Translations under genes and position numbers: made by a program
Notes under the pieces: generated by a model
Databases searched by the model: none
Seen by the model: the letters and a program-made list of their open reading frames with translations, nothing else
What the model was told of the DNA's origin: nothing
IMG/VR virus record: IMGVR_UViG_3300010883_000130
Location: 1-37,937 of that record
Reading direction: 5' to 3' (one strand)
DNA: 37,937 nucleotides
Source of the DNA: a virus
Part shown: positions 4,921 through 12,763 of the stretch, piece by piece
Layout of the letters: each line of letters begins with the position of its first letter
How positions within the stretch are numbered: the stretch's first letter is position 1

Positions 4921-5742
4921 TTAAAGTCCTAATATATTTACCATTACTTTGAGTTGTTCCATGGCAATACCATACCAATTCTCTGCTAATGTCTTCCATT
5001 TATCTCTATCATCAGATAAACTTATGACAGTCTGTGATAAATTGGTATTATTTGCTTGTAATGCTAACACTTGGTTATCTAATTCAGTTGTATCAACCTG
5101 TACTATTGGCTGACTCATTAGTGAAGTTACATTAGATTGTAAGCCTGTCACTTTGTTATTAAGTGATTGGATCTCTACTCTCTGTTCTGTTATCTTCTCT
5201 ACTGATAGATTAAACTTTGCTGTTACTTCTGCAAGTTGTCCCTGTATTGTAAGCAAGTCTACATCACCATCGTATGTATTTACATTAAAGATACCAGTTG
5301 TTTCACTACTTGTTGCACTAAAGCTAACTTGTTCCTCAACTATTACCTCTGGAGTTGGTTCTACAACTACTGGTGCTACATATACTGGTGCTACATATAC
5401 TGGTGTTGGATCTTTGACTAGTATGACACTCCATTCACCTGTAATAGTATCTTGTAAATACCATCCATCAGGATTATCAGTAGTCATGTATTCAGGTATA
5501 GTAATTGTAACACTATCACCAGATCTTAAAACCTGACTAAATGCATTATTACCTATCTGTGCTGTAAAGTTACGATCCAATGCATCATTACTGGTTAATG
5601 TTAGTGACCCTCCTTTTAATATTGTAACATTAAAAGGGAATTCACTGACTTCAACTGTCTCTGGTGTATCTGCGTAAGCTAATCCTATTAAAGCTATTAA
5701 GCCAAATAGAACTATTGCTGATCCTATTATTGTTCTCATCAT
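4921..5742 (-). CDS. Secreted protein: beta domain, Pro-rich linker, coiled coil
   Basis: 273 residues from the ATG at 5742. The frame extends upstream, but a clear signal peptide begins here (MMRTIIGSAIVLFGLIALIG, then LAYA-DT as cleavage site). After it comes a beta-rich domain (about 25-125, with GGSLTLTSND and RSGDSVTITIP), a Pro/Val linker with VYVAPVYVAP, then long coiled-coil stretches (about 170-255). Several N-x-S/T sequons suit an exported archaeal glycoprotein. The linker DNA holds a perfect 15-bp tandem repeat (5371-5400). GGAGG lies inside the upstream gene's end. It could be an envelope-associated exit or entry factor or a virion spike; no family recognised. Confidence 0.6.
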   Translation of the reverse strand: MMRTIIGSAIVLFGLIALIGLAYADTPETVEVSEFPFNVTILKGGSLTLTSNDALDRNFTAQIGNNAFSQVLRSGDSVTITIPEYMTTDNPDGWYLQDTITGEWSVILVKDPTPVYVAPVYVAPVVVEPTPEVIVEEQVSFSATSSETTGIFNVNTYDGDVDLLTIQGQLAEVTAKFNLSVEKITEQRVEIQSLNNKVTGLQSNVTSLMSQPIVQVDTTELDNQVLALQANNTNLSQTVISLSDDRDKWKTLAENWYGIAMEQLKVMVNILGL

Positions 5743-5749
5743 TCTTTTC

Positions 5750-5953
5750 TTATTCACCTCCTGTACCATCAATTTTAACCCATTCAACGTGTCCGTATAT
5801 GTGGTTTCCCATAGGTTTTGAGGGTGAACCATCACGTTCTGAATATATTACTCTGTTTGTAGAGTGCATGCCTAAAGTATGTCTTTCTTTCATAATTTCA
5901 ATTAAAGGATCTCCTTCATCGAAACTCTGATCACATAATGAACATTTTATCAT
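5750..5953 (-). CDS. Small zinc-finger-like protein
   Basis: 67 residues. The N-terminal CSLC pair (residues 4-7) with downstream His residues (ERH, GMH, NHIYGH) can form a C2H2 or treble-clef site. It overlaps the 66-residue gene before it by 4 nt, and its last codons carry the GGAGG that can serve the secreted protein, so the three genes form one unit. Function unknown. Confidence 0.6.
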   Translation of the reverse strand: MIKCSLCDQSFDEGDPLIEIMKERHTLGMHSTNRVIYSERDGSPSKPMGNHIYGHVEWVKIDGTGGE

Positions 5954-6150
5954 TGTTTGATCTCCTCATCTATATTTAATATGGATTTACTTAGTAAGTT
6001 ATCTATAACCATAGCTACAATATAATCAGTAACTGGTTTCTCTAAATATTTCATAACAAACTTTGAGTTATTTTCAAACACATGCTGTTTAACATCTTCA
6101 TGAACTTCTACTTGAATAAGGTCTATGAATCTATCTATTTTTCCATCCAT
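5950..6150 (-). CDS. Small helical protein
   Basis: 66 residues, almost entirely amphipathic helix (KIDRFIDLIQVEVHEDV, DYIVAMVIDNLL). First gene of the three-gene unit, with a divergent promoter at 6172-6188. No Cys, no membrane segment. No family recognised. Confidence 0.55.
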   Translation of the reverse strand: MDGKIDRFIDLIQVEVHEDVKQHVFENNSKFVMKYLEKPVTDYIVAMVIDNLLSKSILNIDEEIKQ

Positions 6151-6171
6151 GACATAATATTTTATTTCTAA

Positions 6172-6217
6172 TACTTAAGTGTATATAGTACAAATTATAC
6201 TATATGTGTTTAAATAA
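6172..6217. promoter_or_regulatory. Divergent promoter pair for the 6150 (-) and 6239 (+) units
   Basis: Minus direction: TATA box ACTTAAGTAT (6172-6180) with start at 6150. Plus direction: TACTATATG, then TATA box TTTAAATAA (6209-6217) with start at 6239. Both starts sit about 22 nt past their TATA box. Confidence 0.65.
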
Positions 6218-6238
6218 TAGTAAAATAATAGTACTGTA

Positions 6239-7162
6239 ATGATGAAAGTTGAAGCCAACGAAGCCATTGATCGTGTAAATAAAATAAATTTTGATATTTA
6301 TTCATCAAAAAATATTGAAGATATGGGTGATTATATAGATCTACATGGTGAACGTAAACGATTAGAAAAAGTAATAGAGAGAGCCAATAAACCATATTTA
6401 ATATATGGTGCAAAAGGTATAGGTAAAACTTCCTTAGTGCATTCCATATGTAGAGATAAAGGATATGGATTAGTTGAAGTGAATTGTAGTGCTGGTACAA
6501 ATAATGCAAGACTTGAAGGAAGATTACAAGTAGATAATCAAGGATCTTATTTTGAGAGAGGTATTATACCTACTGCATTTGAAGTCAGTAACCACTTTAA
6601 ACATGTCGTATTGTATATAGATGAGATTGGTGCATTAAGTCATGACATACAGAAATGGTTGAATAGACCACTTGATAACAGAAATAGTTGTAATGCTGGT
6701 GGTAGAACTTATAAATTAAATCCAGACTGTAAAATGTCAATTATTGCAACTACAAACCCTATTGAATATGCTGGAGTCAATAATCTTACAGAAGATTTGA
6801 GATCAAGGTTTATTGGTAGAATCTGGGATTATCCTAATTCTGAACAAATGGCTAGAATCATTGATTGGACTGATATACCAGAACTTGATGTAAAAGAACC
6901 ACTTTTAACATTGGCACAAGATACCTATGGTTTAAGAACTAAAGGTGATGTGGAATATGTGTTATCAACTAGGGATATTTTACAATTTGTAGATGTTTAT
7001 AGGGATTTGATGTTAGACTATGATGATGAAGACCCAAATATCATTACTAACGTATTAATGGAAACAATACATGAAACCATTATGATAAAGTATACAGATC
7101 CTAACGAACGTGAACTAATTAAATCGAGGGTACAGGAAACATTTGGAGTGACTTTCAAATGA
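6239..7162 (+). CDS. MoxR/CobS-like AAA+ ATPase
   Basis: 307 residues. Walker A GAKGIGKT (57-64), Walker B VVLYIDE (123-129), sensor 1 TTNP (N173) and arginine finger SRF (R190) are all present, so it should be an active AAA+ ATPase of the MoxR/CobS group. MoxR ATPases act with VWA-domain partners to remodel or metallate proteins. A VWA protein lies in the same gene run at 8006. CobS names the cobaltochelatase subunit, but viral homologues usually come without other cobalamin genes and none are seen here, so a chaperone role in virion assembly or host remodelling is likelier. Promoter at 6201-6217; next gene overlaps by 4 nt. Confidence 0.8.
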   Translation: MMKVEANEAIDRVNKINFDIYSSKNIEDMGDYIDLHGERKRLEKVIERANKPYLIYGAKGIGKTSLVHSICRDKGYGLVEVNCSAGTNNARLEGRLQVDNQGSYFERGIIPTAFEVSNHFKHVVLYIDEIGALSHDIQKWLNRPLDNRNSCNAGGRTYKLNPDCKMSIIATTNPIEYAGVNNLTEDLRSRFIGRIWDYPNSEQMARIIDWTDIPELDVKEPLLTLAQDTYGLRTKGDVEYVLSTRDILQFVDVYRDLMLDYDDEDPNIITNVLMETIHETIMIKYTDPNERELIKSRVQETFGVTFK

Positions 7163-7455
7163 CACCCTCTACTTTTTTTTGTAAATACACTCATAATTTT
7201 GATGAAGTACCTTCACCAGATCCTAAATTATGCTTACATTGTTGGTATTTAAAATTAAATAAAGATGGTAATACTGAAATTCCATGTGGATGTGGATGTA
7301 AAGATACATGCCCTGAATGTGATGGTGAACGATACTGTGATTATGGTAGAGGTGAAGATGAGAGTATTGAAGGATGCCAAGTATGTAATGAAGAAGGTGA
7401 TACTGGTGATGATGATGATGCCTATGATAGATGGAGGGATGATCAAATTGACTAG
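7159..7455 (+). CDS. Cys-rich zinc-binding-type protein with acidic tail
   Basis: 98 residues. Cys cluster: CLHC, then CGCGCKDTCPEC, RYC and GCQVC, reminiscent of DnaJ-type double zinc fingers (CxxCxGxG) but not matching them exactly. The C-terminus is very acidic (GDTGDDDDAYDRW). It is coupled to the ATPase gene by an ATGA overlap, so it may be an adaptor of the MoxR-VWA pair; that is inference from position. Confidence 0.65.
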   Translation: MTPSTFFCKYTHNFDEVPSPDPKLCLHCWYLKLNKDGNTEIPCGCGCKDTCPECDGERYCDYGRGEDESIEGCQVCNEEGDTGDDDDAYDRWRDDQID

Positions 7456-7573
7456 TCCTATATCATATCCATGTAAGAAATGTAATAAGACTATTACTGA
7501 TTGGAATGATGATGCTATTTACTGTAATGATTGTGTAAATGATCAACCTTTGAGGGATTGTGGGTGGGCATAA
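7439..7573 (+). CDS. 44-residue zinc-ribbon mini-protein
   Basis: The Cys pairs CKKC and YCNDC, 21 residues apart, form a compact zinc ribbon (C-x2-C...C-x2-C). The start is uncertain: ATG 7439 sits right on GGAGGG, ATG 7424 is a bit earlier, and TTG 7448 would have GGAGG at a better spacing. It overlaps the preceding gene and ends 3 nt before the next. Function unknown. Confidence 0.55.
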   Translation: MIKLTSPISYPCKKCNKTITDWNDDAIYCNDCVNDQPLRDCGWA

Positions 7574-7576
7574 ATT

Positions 7577-7780
7577 ATGAATGATGATATTCCCACAGAT
7601 GATGAAATGTTATTATCCACCGAAACAATTCAAAGTATTCTTTCTAGACTTAATGCACTTGAAATGCAAGCAGATACTAGTGTATGTAATCATAATTGTA
7701 GAACTCATGAAGATTGGGTATTTGATGGTGAAGAGGAAGTTAGGGTAATAACTTGTGATAATTGTGGTGATGAAATATGA
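7577..7780 (+). CDS. Small acidic protein with four-Cys zinc site
   Basis: 67 residues. The N-terminal half is acidic and helical (TDDEMLLSTETIQSILSRL). The C-terminal half has CNHNC...H and TCDNC, a likely zinc ribbon. It is linked to the next gene by an ATGA overlap at 7777-7780. Function unknown; part of the zinc-protein island between the ATPase and the VWA gene. Confidence 0.6.
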   Translation: MNDDIPTDDEMLLSTETIQSILSRLNALEMQADTSVCNHNCRTHEDWVFDGEEEVRVITCDNCGDEI

Positions 7781-8013
7781 GATGTAAGAATTGTGGAAAA
7801 TCATTTAAAAGAGTTGTTAATAAAAAATGTTGGACTAAGTATAAAATGTGTCTAATATGTTGTGTTATTAAATACCCAAAATCATATCCAAAAAATATTG
7901 TAATGATGGCACTAGCAAAAGCTGAACTCTATAAAAGCCCTAAAAACAAAATATATGCTGGTAAAACTAGAGATTCTTTTAATACAGTAAAAAAGGTGAA
8001 TAATAATGGCTAG
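7777..8013 (+). CDS. Small basic zinc-finger protein
   Basis: 78 residues. CKNC at 3-6 and CLICC near 25-29 form a treble-clef-like site. The remainder is Lys-rich (KYPKSYPKN, KSPKNKIYAGK), unlike its acidic neighbours, so nucleic-acid binding is plausible. It overlaps the VWA gene by 8 nt. Family not recognised. Confidence 0.6.
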   Translation: MRCKNCGKSFKRVVNKKCWTKYKMCLICCVIKYPKSYPKNIVMMALAKAELYKSPKNKIYAGKTRDSFNTVKKVNNNG

Positions 8014-9709
8014 AAACAGAGATTTATTAAGTGATAAAGAGTTTTTTAGAAAAACCTGTGATATTGCTGAGCATATGAGAGATTGTAAGATAGAAGTTGT
8101 TTATTGGAATGATGATAACAAAGTAATGTCAAAAGATCTTAAAAAAAATAAACAATTTATGTTAAATGTTGCAACACCAGCAGTTAAGGGTATTGAAAAA
8201 TTTACCGCATTTAACCATGAAATAGGACATATTATAATGCAAAGTCCTTTACCAGAGGCAAAATTACTTGTAGATGAATGGTGTGAAGAGTTTGAATCAG
8301 ATAATGATGTATCACAAAATAATATTTCAACGAAGGATTTGATAAGAGAAACATATTGGAATATGATGAATGTGTTAGAAGATCAAAGAATTGAATCGTT
8401 AATGAAAAGATTATGGTTAGCAAATAAAAAAAGATTTGTTAGAGCTAGAACCAACAGAGGTAAATTACATAAAGAATGTAATGATAATCCTGTAAATGTG
8501 ATATTAAATATAAGATTTTATAGAGATGACTTGGCTAAAAAACATGATAATTTTGATGATTATAAAAAAGCATTAGATGATGTTGAGAATACAGGTAACC
8601 TAGGTGCATTGATAGTTTTAAAAAAATTAAAACCTTCTCTTGATAAATGGTTAAAAATTAATATAGAAAAAGGTATTGAACATTTTCCAGAACGACATTA
8701 TCATGAACCTTATGATGGAAGTGATACTGAACAAATGGAAACAGATAAATCATTAATAAAAACAGATAATGTTGTAGAGATTATTGATAGTATTGAATCT
8801 GATGAAGAATATGATAATGAGTTAGAAATATCAAAAAAAGAAAGTGATGATGATATTAATGAATTAAAAAGTTCTCTAAGTAATGATAAAGGTAAAGATG
8901 ATCCACTTAGACCAGCATATATGAAACCAGCCCAAAGACATTCTTGTGAATATGATGTTGATACACATTTATCACATAATCTTAAAAATGTATTTAGAAA
9001 AATATCAGAAATGCCTAAAAGTACCATAGGATATGAAGGTGATGAAATAGATATGGAGTCATTTATTGAAAACAAAATTAGAGGTTATGATATAAATAAT
9101 TGTTTTGTTGATACAAAAATAGATTATGGTTTATCAGTAGTTATATCTATAGATGGATCTCAATCTATGAAAAATGGTAGTAAAATGGATCGCACCAGAA
9201 ATATAGTTGCAACTTTGTTTGATTCTGTAAAGGATTATCCAATGATAAACTTGAAAGCAAATGTTTGGTCTAGTGATACTAAGGGAAATGTTGGTATTAC
9301 AAATATTAATAAAATAGAAGATTGTGAATATGTTACAGAAAAAAATAGCCAAGGTTATTGTTTGACACCTACCCATTTGGCATTAGATTATGCATCCAGA
9401 GTATTAAAAACTATGAAAGGTAGAAGGAAAATAATTATTTTAATAACTGATGGACAGCCACAATATCAAAGTTGGGGGTATAATATATCACCTAAAACAT
9501 TATTTAAAATGAACCAAAAAGCTATGTTAAAAGCTAGAAGAGTAGCAAATGAAACGGTTGTTTTATCTATTGGTCTTGATCATTATAGTAATATTAATCT
9601 ACAGAGTGTATTTGGTAAAAATAGGGTAGTTCCTGTTAATAATATGGTTGAAGGTTCTAACCTAATTGTAAATAAATTTAAACTTGCTGTACTAGACACA
9701 CTTAAATAG
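8006..9709 (+). CDS. CobT-like VWA protein with N-terminal HExxH domain
   Basis: 567 residues. The C-terminal VWA domain has a complete MIDAS: D-G-S-Q-S at 383-387, Thr in TPTH (454-456) and ITDGQ with D482. The N-terminal region carries NHEIGH (H71, E72, H75), the zinc-peptidase-type HExxH motif, an arrangement known from VWA proteins with a putative metallopeptidase domain (DUF2201-like). An acidic Ser/Asp-rich linker (about 235-300) is typical of CobT. It is the expected partner of the MoxR/CobS-like ATPase at 6239. Whether the HExxH is catalytic or only binds metal cannot be told. Similar CobS/CobT-like pairs are known in haloarchaeal tailed viruses. Confidence 0.75.
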   Translation: MARNRDLLSDKEFFRKTCDIAEHMRDCKIEVVYWNDDNKVMSKDLKKNKQFMLNVATPAVKGIEKFTAFNHEIGHIIMQSPLPEAKLLVDEWCEEFESDNDVSQNNISTKDLIRETYWNMMNVLEDQRIESLMKRLWLANKKRFVRARTNRGKLHKECNDNPVNVILNIRFYRDDLAKKHDNFDDYKKALDDVENTGNLGALIVLKKLKPSLDKWLKINIEKGIEHFPERHYHEPYDGSDTEQMETDKSLIKTDNVVEIIDSIESDEEYDNELEISKKESDDDINELKSSLSNDKGKDDPLRPAYMKPAQRHSCEYDVDTHLSHNLKNVFRKISEMPKSTIGYEGDEIDMESFIENKIRGYDINNCFVDTKIDYGLSVVISIDGSQSMKNGSKMDRTRNIVATLFDSVKDYPMINLKANVWSSDTKGNVGITNINKIEDCEYVTEKNSQGYCLTPTHLALDYASRVLKTMKGRRKIIILITDGQPQYQSWGYNISPKTLFKMNQKAMLKARRVANETVVLSIGLDHYSNINLQSVFGKNRVVPVNNMVEGSNLIVNKFKLAVLDTLK

Positions 9710-9729
9710 TTATTACACATAATAGTTTA

Positions 9730-9984
9730 GTGGTCAAAGAAAATAACAAAAATATATACAGTAGACAAGAGATCAAAGAACTTATAAGTGAGTTAGTAGA
9801 TCAAGAATTGATAAGAGAAGTGGTGTTCAGTAGATCAAAAACTATCAAAAGGATTATTGAAATCCAAAATGAAATGTGGATTCCCATACATAGAGATAAG
9901 GAAAAATATTTTACTGATATGGATGATGCTGGACTAAAAAGACAACTGGCTATGCATGAATATGCATTGGCAAATCCAGTATGA
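9730..9984 (+). CDS. Hypothetical helical protein (GTG start)
   Basis: 84 residues, starting at GTG 9730, 20 nt after the VWA gene. Charged and helical (QEIKELISELVDQELIREV), no Cys. It overlaps the next gene by 4 nt. No family recognised. Confidence 0.55.
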   Translation: MVKENNKNIYSRQEIKELISELVDQELIREVVFSRSKTIKRIIEIQNEMWIPIHRDKEKYFTDMDDAGLKRQLAMHEYALANPV

Positions 9985-10250
9985 CATTAAATGAAAGAGA
10001 AAGGTTTCTCTATCACCTTTCTGTTTTAATGACAATGGACACTATGAAGAAAGACAGAAATATTAATATTGATGAAATGTTATATGCTATATGGAAAAAT
10101 AGATGTAGAAAATTGACAGAATCTGATATAAAAACTATATATAAAGAAATTGAAGAAGAAGCTATGAATGGAACAACTGTCTATGAAGAGTTTACTGCAA
10201 GGGGTGAATATAATAAAAATGATATGGAGAAAAATGATGAATACCGATAA
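9981..10250 (+). CDS. Hypothetical helical protein
   Basis: 89 residues, ATGA-coupled to the gene before. Helical (ERERFLYHLSVLMTMDTM, YAIWKNRCRKL), acidic C-terminus. It overlaps the start of the next gene by 17 nt. No family recognised. Confidence 0.55.
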   Translation: MTLNERERFLYHLSVLMTMDTMKKDRNINIDEMLYAIWKNRCRKLTESDIKTIYKEIEEEAMNGTTVYEEFTARGEYNKNDMEKNDEYR

Positions 10251-10356
10251 ATTATGTAATATATGCTTGTTATTAGAACAGACATTAATTTATGAGAAAT
10301 TGGATTTGTGTAATAAATGTTATAAGGCAGTAAATGATAAATTATCTGAGAAATAA
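10234..10356 (+). CDS. 40-residue zinc-ribbon mini-protein
   Basis: From ATG 10234 (GGAGA 5 nt upstream). CNIC near residues 8-11 and CNKC near 26-29 form a minimal four-Cys zinc site. The last base of its TAA stop is the first base of the next ATG (TAATG). Function unknown. Confidence 0.6.
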   Translation: MMNTDKLCNICLLLEQTLIYEKLDLCNKCYKAVNDKLSEK

Positions 10357-10556
10357 TGTGTAACGGTGTTTGTTCTAGATTTGAAAAGGAATTAGGTGTT
10401 AATTTTTACTGTCAAAGTTGTGCTAAATTCATAAGTAAAAAAAATGTAGTTAAAGAATCAAAAATAAATGGTAGAATGAGATGTTCTTGTTGTAATGGTC
10501 TTGTTAGAAATAAAGGTAGATATAGAACAATACATGGATTTAAAACGATTCTTTAG
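10356..10556 (+). CDS. Zinc-binding protein, paralogue of the gene at 26086
   Basis: 66 residues. The pattern is C-x3-CSRF, YCQSCAK, then RCSCCNGLVRNKGR. The minus-strand protein at 26086-26298 has the same order: C-x3-CSLF, YCKNCNK, RCPCCNGKVRTNNR. Two zinc ribbons followed by a basic tail suggest nucleic-acid binding. It overlaps the convergent peptidase gene by 17 nt at the 3' end. Confidence 0.65.
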   Translation: MCNGVCSRFEKELGVNFYCQSCAKFISKKNVVKESKINGRMRCSCCNGLVRNKGRYRTIHGFKTIL

Positions 10557-10782
10557 ACCATTGTATACGAAATATTAATCTTTCTTCTTGATCTTCATCC
10601 ATTATAGGTGTTTCACCTAGGTCATCAAAGCAAAAATGTAATAATTCATGCTGTATTGTTTGATAAACATCATCTAAACTCTCATGGTGATTTAAATTTA
10701 CTACACATCTATGGGTTTCGGCATAATAAGTCCCCCTATCATCCCCATATGTACGCATATCGACTGTAACATTATTATCCAT
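10540..10782 (-). CDS. Mini zinc peptidase-like protein (HELLH)
   Basis: 80 residues. HELLH (H45, E46, H49) sits in a helix after a short beta part, followed by DEDQEER, where a Glu could be a third ligand. This is the minimal layout of small zincin-like proteins frequent in phages (ImmA/SprT-like). A TATA-like CTTTAATTATG about 20-30 nt upstream fits the ATG at 10782. Substrate unknown. Confidence 0.6.
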   Translation of the reverse strand: MDNNVTVDMRTYGDDRGTYYAETHRCVVNLNHHESLDDVYQTIQHELLHFCFDDLGETPIMDEDQEERLIFRIQWSKESF

Positions 10783-10843
10783 AATACCAATAAAGGTTTT
10801 TCATAATTAAAGATTATCATGTAGTTTAGGCGTGGTTTAAATA

Positions 10844-11233
10844 CTATATAAAGACCCAATCTATTGCTTCCATTAGTTCTCTTTTACTCTCATCATTTTC
10901 TATGTTTTTAAATAATGTAGGACAGTCATACCACCAAAGATCGACCACTTTACAGTTTGACCATTCAAGCATTTGTTTTTGTACTATATCTCTACTACTT
11001 TTTAATACACCTTTATGATCTCTTCCCTGTACTCTGATGCATATAGTATCAAATAGAGTATATAATACTATATCCACGCTTTCTTTCATTTGTCTTTCTG
11101 ACAATCCATCTTTAAATTCATCTGACATTAAGTCTTTGAATTGTATTTGTGTACTATATTCTATTGAATCACCATATTCTTTTTTTAATATTGATAAAGC
11201 AGTAACTTCACCATTTCCAATTATTTCAGTCAT
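10844..11233 (-). CDS. Vsr/DUF559-like PD-(D/E)XK nuclease candidate
   Basis: 129 residues. The run SVDIVLYTLFDTICIRVQG-x-DHKG (D54, Q69, H73, K74), then a helix with a conserved Gln and a final KVVDLWW strand, follows the layout of very-short-patch-repair-like endonucleases, where D...(E/Q)-x-G-x-x-H-K is typical. It overlaps the next nuclease-like gene by 8 nt, so both are made from one mRNA. Activity is inferred; the acidic residue at position 69 is replaced by Gln. Confidence 0.45.
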   Translation of the reverse strand: MTEIIGNGEVTALSILKKEYGDSIEYSTQIQFKDLMSDEFKDGLSERQMKESVDIVLYTLFDTICIRVQGRDHKGVLKSSRDIVQKQMLEWSNCKVVDLWWYDCPTLFKNIENDESKRELMEAIDWVFI

Positions 11234-11567
11234 AATACCTAGTTAGAACTTCCCACTTTTTAAACTTACCTAGTACGTTTATTGATAATATTCTAAGATT
11301 CTTTTTATCAGTTAAAAATTCTCTAAATCGTTTTTCAGAAGCCCATGCATTAGTTTTAATCTGTAGTAATATTATGTTTCCTTTTTCATCAAAACATATT
11401 CCATCAAAAAGATTCCAAAGATCTAATGCTCTATACCATTCACCTCTATTATATACTAAATCCTGTCTTCTACCATGTGCCTTTAACCATATTTCATCAT
11501 AACCATTTTTTAATAACCACATTACCGCTTTTCTGTTTGAGAATCTCATTCTTTCCCTAGGATTCAT
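11226..11567 (-). CDS. PD-(D/E)XK nuclease-like protein (LQIKTN motif)
   Basis: 113 residues. LFDGICF (D55), then ILLQIKTN (Q69, K71) after a beta turn, matches the D-...-(E/Q)-x-K core of small archaeal resolvase-like nucleases. The N-terminal basic helix NRKAVMWLLKNGY resembles the first helix of Hjc-type folds. It could resolve recombination intermediates next to RadA and MCM. The ATG at 11567 is followed by the 8-nt overlap with the second nuclease-like gene. Confidence 0.5.
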   Translation of the reverse strand: MNPRERMRFSNRKAVMWLLKNGYDEIWLKAHGRRQDLVYNRGEWYRALDLWNLFDGICFDEKGNIILLQIKTNAWASEKRFREFLTDKKNLRILSINVLGKFKKWEVLTRYYD

Positions 11568-11582
11568 GTTGATTAACCCCCC

Positions 11583-11702
11583 CTATAGAATAAAACCATG
11601 TGGCATCAATGCAGGCAAACGTATTGAACCTCTGTATGTTTTAGGGTAAGGACGTATTACACCCCTATTTTCATATTCTAGCCACATGAGTGTAATATTC
11701 AT
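11583..11702 (-). CDS. 39-residue basic mini-protein behind RadA
   Basis: From ATG 11702, which overlaps the RadA stop (ATGA), to TAG 11583. GGAGG inside the end of the RadA gene gives a well-placed Shine-Dalgarno. The sequence MNITLMWLEYENRGVI is followed by a Pro/Arg-rich tail (RPYPKTYRGSIRLPALMPHG). Coupled translation with RadA argues that it is real. Function unknown. Confidence 0.5.
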   Translation of the reverse strand: MNITLMWLEYENRGVIRPYPKTYRGSIRLPALMPHGFIL

Positions 11703-12763
11703 TCTTCTATATCCTCCACACCTTTTGCTGTCAATCTGTACTCAGCATCTGATATTGGATGTTCTGGTGAATCCACCATTCTTGCAATTCTTTTCTTACC
11801 TGATTTTTTAAAGTATACCCTGTATGTTGCGGCATGACCTACAACATTTCCTCCTATTGGTTTGACTGGATCACCAAACATGATAGATGGATCAGTTTGA
11901 ACTTGATTAGTAAATATAACAGTGCATCTGAAATAATATGATATGTTTTTAATATGTGTCATAAGCCTAGCGATTTGATTTTGTCTGTCTGCTAGTGTCC
12001 CTCTACCTAGGTATTCTTCCCTAAATTGACCTATTGCACCATCCAATACAACTAATTTTGGCTTCTTTTTTTCCATTGTTTTAGATAAAGCATTGACAGT
12101 ACCTAGTAATTGTTCTGTGTTTGGTGTATAGAAATAACTTATATGTTTAAGTGCAGACAATAACTCTTCCCTTGTTTCTGCATATTCTTTTGCTTTTAAT
12201 ATTTCAATTATTCTTCTAGGTCTAAAGGTATCTTCACAGTCTATCCATACTACATTATCACCATTGTTAATACTTTCAACTGTTAATGTATTACAAAACT
12301 GTGTTTTACCAGACCCAAACTCACCATATACCTCATACACACATTCTGGTTTAATACCACCACCAAACAATTCATCTATTGCTACACAATTAGTTGGTAT
12401 GGTAGGTAAATTTTCTTGATATTCCATTAAATCTATAACATCCATGTCTGATTTTCTTATCATATCATTATCTTCTAATATTTTCTGAGCATTAAAAACC
12501 CATCCATCTGCTTTAGCTTTGGTAACACCAGTTATCTCTGATATTTCTCTACCTCCCCTTATACAAATATCTATTAATGAAGAAACACCAAAAGTTTCTA
12601 ATTTTTTGGTTGTTACCCCACCTACTCCTTCTAATTGACCTACTGATAAGTCTAATTCTGGTTCTTTATGAGATATTTCTTCAATCTCTTCTACAATAGT
12701 TTCAGACACATCCTTTTTAGGATCTTCTGCTATATTACTTTTATGTCCTTTTCCAAGTACCAT
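11699..12763 (-). CDS. radA: RadA recombinase
   Basis: 354 residues, the usual length of archaeal RadA. Helix-hairpin-helix N-domain near 44-66 (LEGVGGVTTKKLETFGVSSL), Walker A GEFGSGKT (147-154), Walker B KLVVLD (236-241), then REEYLGRGTLADRQ, the signature stretch of RadA/Rad51. Walker B is followed by GAIGQFR where cellular RadA usually has DS. It forms filaments on single-stranded DNA and pairs homologous strands; a virus can use it for recombination-dependent replication or end repair. The start ATG at 12763 overlaps the MCM gene by 23 nt, so the two are co-transcribed. Confidence 0.9.
   Translation of the reverse strand: MVLGKGHKSNIAEDPKKDVSETIVEEIEEISHKEPELDLSVGQLEGVGGVTTKKLETFGVSSLIDICIRGGREISEITGVTKAKADGWVFNAQKILEDNDMIRKSDMDVIDLMEYQENLPTIPTNCVAIDELFGGGIKPECVYEVYGEFGSGKTQFCNTLTVESINNGDNVVWIDCEDTFRPRRIIEILKAKEYAETREELLSALKHISYFYTPNTEQLLGTVNALSKTMEKKKPKLVVLDGAIGQFREEYLGRGTLADRQNQIARLMTHIKNISYYFRCTVIFTNQVQTDPSIMFGDPVKPIGGNVVGHAATYRVYFKKSGKKRIARMVDSPEHPISDAEYRLTAKGVEDIEE

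Noticed and set aside
6239-9709. Cobalamin biosynthesis (cobaltochelatase CobS/CobT)
   Set aside because: No CobN or other corrin genes are present, and the VWA partner has a metallopeptidase-like domain. The MoxR-VWA chaperone reading fits better.
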